27,864 bases of DNA, taken from a virus. Numbering within the stretch: the stretch's first letter is position 1; every line of letters begins with the position of its first letter. The notes under the pieces are model-generated. The model did not search any database. It had not been told where the DNA came from and worked only from the letters and a program-made list of their open reading frames with translations. Shown here piece after piece: positions 22,698 through 27,864 of the stretch. Position numbers and translations under genes: made by a program. The stretch is from IMG/VR virus record IMGVR_UViG_3300044819_000017, positions 1-27,864 of that record. One strand, given 5' to 3'.

Positions 22698-22759
22698 AAC
22701 AATCTCCTGTGTGGTTGGAATGTCGCCTGCCGCTCCGCAGGCTGCACACAGCGTACTAC

Positions 22760-22984
22760 CTAATCGCGTTCGAAGGTGGGACCGTCCGGCAAGTATTTGA
22801 GCGCGTAGGTGGGGTGCATGCGGGACGTGTGTTTATTGCCATGCAGTCGCACATGGAGATACTGACTACCTGATGACCCGACTATTGTGCCGCGTATTAG
22901 TTCCCCATCGCTGGCGAGGTACTCGACCTCCTGTCCACGCTTGGCGGGCACTTTGTACGCCTGCCTGATAGCGGCCATGCTCAT
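22760..22984 (-). CDS. Small phage protein with SH3/KOW-like features, 74 aa
   Basis: ATG 22984 overlaps the upstream TGA as ATGA; the longer start at 23116 is rejected. The protein reads MSMAAIRQAYKVPAKRGQEV, then GTIVGSSGSQYLHVRLHGNK, then HPTYALKYLPDG. The order R-G-x-x-V-x-Y...G-x-I-x-G-x-x-x-x-x-L-x-V-R...H-P-T is a small beta-barrel pattern that I recognise from uncharacterised phage proteins. The function is unknown; a nucleic acid or protein binding role is possible. Confidence 0.7.
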   Translation of the reverse strand: MSMAAIRQAYKVPAKRGQEVEYLASDGELIRGTIVGSSGSQYLHVRLHGNKHTSRMHPTYALKYLPDGPTFERD

Positions 22985-23310
22985 TCGGGTGCCATGTCGA
23001 AGCCCAGGCGGACCAGGTACTCTTTGACGAAGGGCAGCATAATTCCAACGTGACAGCGCAATGGGACGCAATGGCACCCCAAGGTGATCACCTGCTTGTC
23101 GTGCTTTACTGCGCACTCGACAATGCGGTCGCCTAGCTGTGTAACCAGGTGCGGGTTGTGCCCAAGGTAGTTCCCGAATGCGAACAGGGCCTCGTCCCTT
23201 GTCGTACCGGAGCTAATCTTGTACGGGTTGCCGAAGGGCGACGTGCGGTCACAGACAATGTCCGCCGGGCCTGCGTGCAGGTTGACTATGGTGATGCGCA
23301 GGGGCTTCAT
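22981..23310 (-). CDS. DUF4326-like protein, 109 aa
   Basis: The protein reads MKPLRITIVNLHAGPADIVC, DRTSPFGNPYKISSG, then DEALFAFGNYLGHNPHL and ends with VITLGCHCVPLRCHVGIMLP. The R-x-S-P-F-G-N-P and L-G-C-H-C-x-P-x-x-C-H motifs define DUF4326, a family common in phages, with conserved Cys/His residues that could bind a metal or form an active site. It overlaps both neighbours by 4 nt. The biochemical function is not known to me. Confidence 0.85.
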   Translation of the reverse strand: MKPLRITIVNLHAGPADIVCDRTSPFGNPYKISSGTTRDEALFAFGNYLGHNPHLVTQLGDRIVECAVKHDKQVITLGCHCVPLRCHVGIMLPFVKEYLVRLGFDMAPE

Positions 23311-23804
23311 AGTTCGTCCTCGATTGGCTCATAGGCCGCGCAAAAAATGCCACGGCAGCGAGCGCCGTAGGCTAGGAGATCGCCCACAGCCTTGTCCGGT
23401 TTGCTGTCGTGCTCTGCGGTGTAAATATGATTTACGACAAGACAATCGATCACCGCCTCCCGCCACGGATTGGGAGGGACGGCTGGCTGCGCCGGTTCAT
23501 TTACGCCACGGATGACCGTGCGAATCACGCCGTTGTCGACAAGCACGGAGGAAACCACGGTGTATGCCCGCTGCCCTCTGCGAACGAGGGGATGGAGGCC
23601 AAGGCGCGGGTGGTTAAACAAATACGGCTCGACCCACATCAGCCTGCCGAGTTCGTCGGTGGCAACCTCAAAATACAGCTCCCGCTTTGCAGGCGTTTCC
23701 AGCGCCATACTACACAGCGCGTCGACAAAGTCCGTGACCGACATGCCGTCGGGAACTCTGCGGCCCTGCCGCCAGTCGTGTATTTGGTTGGAAGTGATGT
23801 TCAT
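23307..23804 (-). CDS. Unknown protein, 165 aa, carrying one arm of the inverted repeat
   Basis: I start at ATG 23804, which overlaps the upstream TGA (ATGA) and has GAGGG before it. The protein begins MNITSNQIHDWRQGRRVPDG, which looks like a short helix-turn-helix-like start, then has ELYFEVATDELGRLMWVEPY and AVIDCLVVNHIYTAEHDSKP. The C-terminal GARCRGIFCAAY is encoded by the 33-nt repeat. I do not recognise a family. It lies in a run of small accessory genes. Confidence 0.65.
   Translation of the reverse strand: MNITSNQIHDWRQGRRVPDGMSVTDFVDALCSMALETPAKRELYFEVATDELGRLMWVEPYLFNHPRLGLHPLVRRGQRAYTVVSSVLVDNGVIRTVIRGVNEPAQPAVPPNPWREAVIDCLVVNHIYTAEHDSKPDKAVGDLLAYGARCRGIFCAAYEPIEDEL
23334..23366 (+). 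repeat. Inverted repeat arm 1 (33 nt, perfect)
   Basis: The 33 bases beginning GGCCGCGCAAAAAATG and ending GCAGCGAGCGCC are the exact reverse complement of 25673-25705. The match stops at both ends. The arm lies inside the 3' end of the 165-aa gene, where the minus strand encodes ARCRGIFCAA. A perfect match of this length is far beyond chance in a 28-kb window. Confidence 0.95.
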
Positions 23805-24001
23805 AAAACCCTCACGATGAATAACGTGCCGTTGTACCAATTGGAAAATGTCTTGAACTCACTGTGCTGGCACTCGCCAAGCCGGGATGTGACGCTCTTC
23901 CGTTTTTGTTCCTCCACATCCCATATCAACAAGTCGTGAAGCTTCATGGCGCGCACCGCCTGCTGAAGTGGTATCCATGTCCCGCGTGGTACGTTAGGCA
24001 T
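23801..24001 (-). CDS. Small unknown protein, 66 aa (or 48 aa)
   Basis: The frame continues from ATG 24001, which overlaps the previous stop by a few bases, to TGA at 23801. A later ATG at 23947 would give 48 aa. The protein has PRGTWIPLQQAVRAMKLHDL, LIWDVEEQKRKSVTSRLGEC and ends WYNGTLFIVRVL. It is coupled to the next gene by ATGA. The longer frame upstream (to 24268) is a shadow of the NUMOD1-like gene. No family recognised. Confidence 0.55.
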   Translation of the reverse strand: MPNVPRGTWIPLQQAVRAMKLHDLLIWDVEEQKRKSVTSRLGECQHSEFKTFSNWYNGTLFIVRVL

Positions 24002-24254
24002 ACAGGGCGTGCCCATTGTCCAGCATGGCGTACAGCTTCGTCGTACCCACGCCCAGCTCCCGGCAGGCAGCGGTAATGCTCGGGAAGGTGCGGCGGCCCA
24101 CCTTGACCTTGCGCGCCACCCCATCGTTGCGCTCGGTAGCCTGACGCTTGCGGTAGCGCGAGGCCTCGGCCTGCCGCGCCTGTTCCTGAGCCTGCTCAAG
24201 CCGGTCGTCATGGTGCGTGGTAATGCGGTCGCGTAGCTGCTCGCGCAGGCGCAT
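23994..24254 (-). CDS. NUMOD1-like helix-turn-helix protein, 86 aa
   Basis: I choose ATG 24254, with TTGAGGA upstream, over 24290. The N-terminal half is a charged helix (MRLREQLRDRITTHHDDRLE, QAQEQARQAEAS). The C-terminal half has VKVGRRTFPSITAACRELGV, GTTKLYAMLDNG, the F-x-S-I-x-x-A-x-x-x-L-G-x-x-x-x-x-I pattern of NUMOD1 DNA-binding domains that often accompany homing nucleases. No nuclease domain is present here. It probably binds DNA. Confidence 0.72.
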   Translation of the reverse strand: MRLREQLRDRITTHHDDRLEQAQEQARQAEASRYRKRQATERNDGVARKVKVGRRTFPSITAACRELGVGTTKLYAMLDNGHALYA

Positions 24255-24274
24255 GTTGACTTCCTCAATGTGGG

Positions 24275-24391
24275 TCACGACCGACACCATTCCGGAATGT
24301 AGTAGCTCAGGATGATGTCCGTCGCCACCAACACGGTGAAAACCGCGACAAATATTCGAAAATATCGCTCGTCTTTTTGTGCCTGTTCCAT
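24275..24391 (-). CDS. Small membrane protein, 38 aa
   Basis: ATG 24391 has AGGGAG at good spacing. The product is MEQAQKDERYFRIFVAVFTV then LVATDIILSYYIPEWCRS: a charged start, one transmembrane helix and a short tail. It is in the same direction as, and just upstream of, the NUMOD1-like gene. Single-helix proteins of this size are common in phage accessory regions; the role is unknown. Confidence 0.65.
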   Translation of the reverse strand: MEQAQKDERYFRIFVAVFTVLVATDIILSYYIPEWCRS

Positions 24392-24413
24392 GCTGCGCTC
24401 CCTGTGTTGTTAT

Positions 24414-24440
24414 GGCCCTGGCTGGTCAAGGGCCAGGGCC
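24414..24440 (-). other. Perfect 9-bp hairpin in a short intergenic space
   Basis: GGCCCTGGC (24414-24422) pairs with GCCAGGGCC (24432-24440) around a 9-nt loop. It has no T run on either side, so it is not a standard terminator. It lies in the 155-nt gap between the GNAT gene and the 38-aa gene; apart from this, the gap holds only very short frames such as MYVPGESDWPIEI after the GNAT stop. It could act on RNA stability or translation. Confidence 0.5.
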
Positions 24441-24546
24441 GATCCTGCTTTCCGCTCTTACACCCTCACATGTCGTCTACAGGGCACGGACCTCCTTTTT
24501 CACTTAGATCTCAATAGGCCAGTCGCTCTCGCCAGGCACGTACATG

Positions 24547-24930
24547 CTATCGACGCCACTGACGGACCATGAGGTCCTGGTCATTGTGATAAAAATCGAA
24601 GCCAAACTCGCCATACCACTCCCGCAGGAGCTCGGCGCTCATGATCGACCCGCCACCAAATGGCAGCGGACGCAGCACCAAGGTATAGCGCAGCCCGTCG
24701 GCGGTCCTGACTGCTTGGTGCATTAGATCGGTGCCAATCCCCTCGTGGCGGTGCGTGGGCGCGACATGTACGCGGTGCAACAGCGCCCAATTGTGATCGA
24801 TGATTAGTTTACGGGATGCCCGCGTCCGCAGTTCCAGGCGGTACTCCAAAACCAGCGGCAGGCTGCGAATGATGAGCTCTGCTGTCCGATTATGGTCGGG
24901 GCCTTGCCACCACTGTAGATCGAGCCTCAT
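24547..24930 (-). CDS. GNAT-family acetyltransferase, 127 aa
   Basis: The protein has the GNAT motif A LLHRVHVAPTHRHEGIGTDL, with the R-x-x-G-I-G pyrophosphate-binding loop of acetyl-CoA, and the following helix MHQAVRTADG. Motif B-like sequence follows: LREWYGEFGFDFYHNDQDLM, with the typical W-Y-x-x-x-G-F. It is shorter than many GNAT proteins but has the whole core. The substrate is not clear; phage GNATs can modify host proteins or small molecules. It sits between unknown accessory genes. Confidence 0.82.
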   Translation of the reverse strand: MRLDLQWWQGPDHNRTAELIIRSLPLVLEYRLELRTRASRKLIIDHNWALLHRVHVAPTHRHEGIGTDLMHQAVRTADGLRYTLVLRPLPFGGGSIMSAELLREWYGEFGFDFYHNDQDLMVRQWRR

Positions 24931-24937
24931 GGTGGAA

Positions 24938-25204
24938 CTATACCGGTGGCACTCGCAGCACCCGGCGGGTGATACACCGCCCCTCTGCCGGACGACCGTC
25001 GCGTTGAACGAGCATCATGTCTTCGTCCTTTGCCTCGCAGCGCCGGGACCATACCCGTGCGGGCTCCCGATGCACCACAAGCAAGGCAATTCGAACACGG
25101 GCAAGTTTGGCATCCGTATCCATATCGATCAGGTCCACGGTACTGCGCTGCGCCGTATAGAAGAAAACCATCCCAGCCACGACCGCCAGCAAAAGTACGC
25201 GCAT
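24938..25204 (-). CDS. Membrane-anchored small protein, 88 aa
   Basis: ATG 25204 has AGGGAGG directly upstream, so the longer start at 25276 is rejected. The N terminus is MRVLLLAVVAGMVFFYTAQR, a signal anchor or a signal peptide without a clear cut site. The remaining 68 residues are soluble and basic (VDLIDMDTDAKLARVRIALL, then RRCEAKDEDMMLVQRDGRPA). It starts 2 nt after the previous stop. No family recognised. It probably sits in the inner membrane with its tail outside. Confidence 0.68.
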   Translation of the reverse strand: MRVLLLAVVAGMVFFYTAQRSTVDLIDMDTDAKLARVRIALLVVHREPARVWSRRCEAKDEDMMLVQRDGRPAEGRCITRRVLRVPPV

Positions 25205-25206
25205 GA

Positions 25207-25575
25207 CTAGCCTCCCTTTTTCAAATTGAATTTTTCCGCCGTCAACATGAGCAGCGTGGTGATATTGTCGTTCCACACCTTCGCCACCTCGACCTGGTAT
25301 TTTTTATTCAGCAGGCACAGCGGGCACGCCTCGCCGATGCCGCTGTGGAATATCTTGAGGCCAAGCTGCTGAGTGGCCTTTTTGTTGATCTCCATCACCG
25401 CAATCGCCAGCGGGTCGAACAATTCCGGCGGCACCGACTCCTTGGCCAGCCACTCCTGCGCACAACGGGCACTCTTTTTCGGGTCCATGCTGACCAAGTG
25501 CCAGATCCCCTTGTGCTGTAGCGCGGCCTTGAGGTCGTCAAAGTGCGACGTACACAGCTTGAAGCGGTAGCTCAT
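25207..25575 (-). CDS. Unknown protein with a CPLC motif, 122 aa
   Basis: It overlaps the upstream gene by 4 nt (ATGA). The protein is helical: MSYRFKLCTSHFDDLKAALQ, KSARCAQEWLAKESVPPELF, DPLAIAVMEINKKATQQLGL and EACPLCLLNKKYQVE. The C-P-L-C pair and another Cys could bind zinc, but a second pair is not obvious. It ends FNLKKGG. It follows the 97-aa Cys-containing protein and is followed by a membrane protein. No family recognised. Confidence 0.68.
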   Translation of the reverse strand: MSYRFKLCTSHFDDLKAALQHKGIWHLVSMDPKKSARCAQEWLAKESVPPELFDPLAIAVMEINKKATQQLGLKIFHSGIGEACPLCLLNKKYQVEVAKVWNDNITTLLMLTAEKFNLKKGG

Positions 25576-25865
25576 CCGGCACCCCTTTTGAGGAAATCTT
25601 CCATGACCGTATCCCCGCCACGCAACAACCGATCAATCTCGGCAAAGCGGGCCACCTCCCCATCGTCCTCCAGGCGCTCGCTGCCGTGGCATTTTTTGCG
25701 CGGCCCATTGCATGCGTCGCAAGGCTTGGCCCTGGCAAATAAAAAGGACTGTATGACCTCACCGCCAAGCAGACAGGTGGGCGGAACGACTTTGAGCTCT
25801 ATTGCCGCCCGCAGCTTGTCGTCGTCCTGGTCGGCACTAGCCTGCGCGAAGTAGTGCAGTTTCAA
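25572..25865 (-). CDS. Cys-motif protein with TTG start, 97 aa; carries one arm of the inverted repeat
   Basis: The start is TTG at 25865 with GGGAG upstream, and it overlaps the end of the Rad50-like gene by 29 nt. The protein begins MKLHYFAQASADQDDDKLRA. Near the middle is PCDACNGPRKKCHGSERLED, with a C-x-x-C pair and a C-H pair that could form a small zinc site. The segment GPRKKCHGSER is encoded by the 33-nt repeat. The rest is acidic and helical. No family recognised. Confidence 0.68.
   Translation of the reverse strand: MKLHYFAQASADQDDDKLRAAIELKVVPPTCLLGGEVIQSFLFARAKPCDACNGPRKKCHGSERLEDDGEVARFAEIDRLLRGGDTVMEDFLKRGAG
25673..25705 (-). repeat. Inverted repeat arm 2 (33 nt, perfect)
   Basis: Reverse complement of 23334-23366 without a mismatch. 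It lies in the coding part of the 97-aa gene, in the frame for GPRKKCHGSER. Flanking bases differ from those at arm 1, so the repeat is sharply limited. Confidence 0.95.
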
Positions 25866-27573
25866 TCCGACTCCCGCTGTCCGTTTTGACTATGTTGATC
25901 GTTCCCGCAAAGCCACCGAACTCCAATACGCGGTGGTCTGCGAGCAGTATTAATCGATTATACCGTCGCGCCCGGTCGCTCAATACCTCGAGCAGGCCAC
26001 CGACATCATCAAGCCACGTCGACGGCTCGTCCCAAAACTCCACATTCGGCTGCGTGCCCATGCGCGACCCAATCAGGTTCGCAAAGCCCATCGATATCGC
26101 CAGCCGTAGCCGCTGCGACTCGCCGCCCGACCACGCCTCCCAAGGCACGGCACTCTTTACGCCGGGTGCCCGGATAAACGTGGTGAAGTTTTTGTCGATG
26201 GTTCCCTTTTTCGTTTCGCGTTCAATTTCGAACTCGATGGACCAATCCGGCAGTCCTATTTGAAACAGGACCTCATTTACCTCCAGGGTTAGCTGCGCGA
26301 GGCTGCGCTCGATCTCCAGCAGCCTGATCTCTTTGAAGCCCTTAGTCCAAAATTTGCAATCCTCGAGCAGCTTGTGATCGGCGGCGATGGTGGCGCTGAC
26401 CTCGTCAAGCTGCTGCGCCAATGCTTCCCCACGTGCGTCCGCCTGCTCGCGGGCCTTGGTGTACGGGTTGCGCTCGGCACGTATGCTGTTCAGGTTCCCG
26501 GACGCTACAGCAGCGTGCATGTGCGCCTCCGTTACCGCAGCGTGGGCGATCTTTTCATTGGCATCAGCAGCCTCGGCAGCGTCCAATTCCTCCACAGATG
26601 TACGCCCGAGCTTTTCATGAGTGCGCAGGGATGCGGCAAACATCTCACCTAAATAAACTTCCTTTTTACCGGCGGCCTCGAGTTCCTTGCGGACGTGATC
26701 GTCCGACATGGGTGCCCCGCAGGTAGGACACTCCCTGATGTCTTTGTCCTGCAAGGCCCTGACCGTGGCGCGCTGCTCTCGCAGGGATGCTTCGGCCTGC
26801 CGGACAACGTCTGCCGCTGCCACAAGGCGCTCAAGGGCCGGGCGGGGACGGGCTACCTCCTTGGTAGCGGCTGCGAGCGCCTTTTCAGCGGCCAGAACAG
26901 CCGCCTCCGCTACCTTGACGCCCCTCGCCGCTGTAGCGAGCTTGGCCCGGCGCTCGTCGTCCCAGGCGCGTTCCTGCGCGCCGTAGTCCACGGCGAGTAG
27001 CTCCTTGGCTTGGCCCCTTAGTTCCGTCTGCTGCTCGCGCAGCCCGGCTAGGCCCTGTTCCAAGTCGGCGGCATGCCCGTTGCTCATCCCGGCGGCGGCC
27101 TCCCACTTATGCAGCTTGAGGACCTCCGTAAAGACCTTGGTCTGCTGCGGTCGCTCTAGATCAATAAACGACGGCGCAAACTGCGGGAAGTAGACGGCGA
27201 AGGTAAATGCCGCCTGCGGGCATTGCAGCACCTCCACCTCCAATTCCGTCTGGTCGATGGGGTGCGCTTCCTCGTCGGTATAGTGACGGCACTCGAGCAC
27301 ATTGGGGCTGTGCTCGCGCAAAATCGAATCGCCCTTTAGGTTAAGGATGACCGAGCATTTTTCCTTGCCGGTCCACGACTTGACGCTGCCTGCCTTTAGG
27401 CCCCGGCTGGTTTTGCCATATAAGGCCCAATGCACCGCCTCGAACAGACTGCTCTTACCTGACCCGTTGCGCCCGGCGACGTGGTACAGCCCCGGACGCA
27501 GCGCGTCAAAGTCTAGCGTTTGCGGCGAGGCGAAGCTCCGGAAGCCCTGTATGTCGATTGACTTGATGTGCAT
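25837..27573 (-). CDS. Rad50/SbcC-like ATPase, 578 aa
   Basis: The Walker A loop is GRNGSGKSSLFEAVHWAL (about residue 34). A Q-loop-like region has FAVYFPQFAPSF. After a coiled coil (about 165-265) comes a zinc-hook-like ECPTCGAPMS with C-x-x-C, then a second coiled coil. The signature motif is WSGGESQRLRLAISMGFANL and Walker B is VEFWDEPSTWLD, followed by a switch His in LADHRVLEF. These are the marks of SbcC/Rad50 and T4 gp46-like proteins. At 578 aa it is a short phage form. The nuclease partner (gp47/SbcD/Mre11-like) is not in the window and may lie beyond the right edge. It would work in end resection, recombination and replication. Confidence 0.92.
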   Translation of the reverse strand: MHIKSIDIQGFRSFASPQTLDFDALRPGLYHVAGRNGSGKSSLFEAVHWALYGKTSRGLKAGSVKSWTGKEKCSVILNLKGDSILREHSPNVLECRHYTDEEAHPIDQTELEVEVLQCPQAAFTFAVYFPQFAPSFIDLERPQQTKVFTEVLKLHKWEAAAGMSNGHAADLEQGLAGLREQQTELRGQAKELLAVDYGAQERAWDDERRAKLATAARGVKVAEAAVLAAEKALAAATKEVARPRPALERLVAAADVVRQAEASLREQRATVRALQDKDIRECPTCGAPMSDDHVRKELEAAGKKEVYLGEMFAASLRTHEKLGRTSVEELDAAEAADANEKIAHAAVTEAHMHAAVASGNLNSIRAERNPYTKAREQADARGEALAQQLDEVSATIAADHKLLEDCKFWTKGFKEIRLLEIERSLAQLTLEVNEVLFQIGLPDWSIEFEIERETKKGTIDKNFTTFIRAPGVKSAVPWEAWSGGESQRLRLAISMGFANLIGSRMGTQPNVEFWDEPSTWLDDVGGLLEVLSDRARRYNRLILLADHRVLEFGGFAGTINIVKTDSGSRIETALLRAG

Positions 27574-27671
27574 TGATTAACCCACGCCCTCATCCTGTTA
27601 CTGTGAATCCATCGCGGGAACGTCTTGTCGAACGTAGTGCGCCATACGCGGTTGATCCGCTTACCACTCAC
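27513..27671 (-). CDS. Very short basic ORF with strong ribosome binding site, 52 aa
   Basis: GTG 27671 overlaps an upstream TGA as GTGA and has GGAGG seven bases ahead. The peptide is MSGKRINRVWRTTFDKTFPR, then WIHSNRMRAWVNQ; the last 20 residues lie inside the Rad50-like gene. It is basic and Trp/Arg-rich. The strong binding site and the coupling make it plausible, but the overlap and small size leave doubt. No family recognised. Confidence 0.42.
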   Translation of the reverse strand: MSGKRINRVWRTTFDKTFPRWIHSNRMRAWVNQCTSSQSTYRASGASPRRKR

Positions 27672-27829
27672 CGCATGTCCTCCGGTAACTGCTTGCGAAG
27701 AAACTGCACCAACATGGCAGGGTCCTGGGTACGGTGAATCAGACCCGTGCTAAATCGATAAATAAAGTAACACCACTCGTAGTAGGTGGTGCCCTTCACC
27801 GTTTTCCTGACAGGCTGTTTTTGAACCAC
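27668..27829 (-). CDS. Very short ORF at right edge, 53 aa
   Basis: A frame from GTG 27829 to TGA 27668 gives MVQKQPVRKTVKGTTYYEWC, YFIYRFSTGLIHRTQDPAML, and ends FLRKQLPEDMR. The composition is protein-like (aromatic, basic, no low complexity), and its stop is coupled to the next ORF. I see no good Shine-Dalgarno sequence before the GTG, and the start could be elsewhere. The remaining bases to the right edge (27830-27864) hold nothing I can name. Confidence 0.38.
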   Translation of the reverse strand: MVQKQPVRKTVKGTTYYEWCYFIYRFSTGLIHRTQDPAMLVQFLRKQLPEDMR

Positions 27830-27864
27830 ACACGGCGGTGCAGGTCATCACAAATGGATTCGGC

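Noticed and set aside
23219-23515. A plus-strand frame with RPRKKCHGSER and several Cys, resembling the 97-aa gene
   Set aside because: The likeness is caused entirely by the 33-nt inverted repeat; the frame is antisense to the DUF4326 and 165-aa genes. It matters only if the segment inverts.
23801-24268. A 155-codon minus-strand frame
   Set aside because: Its first half is a shadow of the NUMOD1-like gene; only the last 48-66 codons are free of another gene and are listed as a small gene.
24414-24440. Hairpin as a terminator
   Set aside because: The stem is perfect, but there is no T-rich tract after it in either direction.
1-27864. tRNA genes, CRISPR arrays, integrase, insertion sequences or attachment sites
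   Set aside because: I looked for cloverleaf-type arms, regular spaced repeats, recombinase motifs and transposase genes and found none that I can support.

Overview
The window looks like part of the genome of a contractile-tailed (myovirus-like) double-stranded DNA phage or prophage with high GC content. Every gene I can support lies on the minus strand, so transcription runs from high to low coordinates. The packing is typical of a phage: most neighbours overlap by 1-4 bases (ATGA, GTGA, TAATG, TGATG) or sit within a few bases of each other. The host is probably Gram-negative. This is inferred from five proteins with Sec-type signal peptides and an O-antigen ligase/polymerase-like membrane protein; the species cannot be told from the sequence.

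From right to left, 27.8-22.6 kb is an accessory/early-type region: two very short ORFs, a Rad50/SbcC-like ATPase, Cys-containing small proteins, a GNAT acetyltransferase, small membrane proteins, a NUMOD1-like DNA-binding protein, a DUF4326 protein and several unknowns. It ends in a strong hairpin followed by a candidate promoter at 22.5 kb. The packaging genes follow (small and large terminase, overlapping by 215 nt). Then, where a portal gene would normally come next, there is a 6.7-kb cassette (20.8-14.1 kb). It holds a LuxR-type helix-turn-helix protein, four proteins with signal peptides (a fibre-like protein of 649 aa and a PKD plus beta-helix protein of 651 aa among them), a 36-aa membrane peptide, a Wzy/WaaL-like protein and another small membrane protein.

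The head module follows (14.1-7.4 kb): DUF1073 portal, an HxHxH-tagged protein, a Mu F-like minor head protein, a fifth exported protein, a DUF2213 protease/scaffold, a cement-like protein and a DUF2184 major capsid protein, closed by a clear intrinsic terminator. The neck and tail module (7.4 kb to the left edge) has a coiled-coil protein, a DUF4054-like adaptor, three more HxHxH-tagged proteins, gp10-like and neck proteins, DUF3383 sheath, DUF3277 tube, a tail assembly chaperone pair joined by a TTTTTTT -1 frameshift site, and the N-terminal 190 codons of the tape measure protein, cut by the window edge.

The most unusual points are: (1) an alternating-histidine peptide (M-x-x-H-I-H-[IV]-H-[LV]) at the N terminus of four otherwise different virion-module proteins, with a related stretch inside the head protease; (2) the cassette of exported and O-antigen-type proteins inside the late operon; and (3) a perfect 33-nt inverted repeat inside two separate genes 2.3 kb apart. 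Family names are from recognition of sequence patterns, not from a database search.
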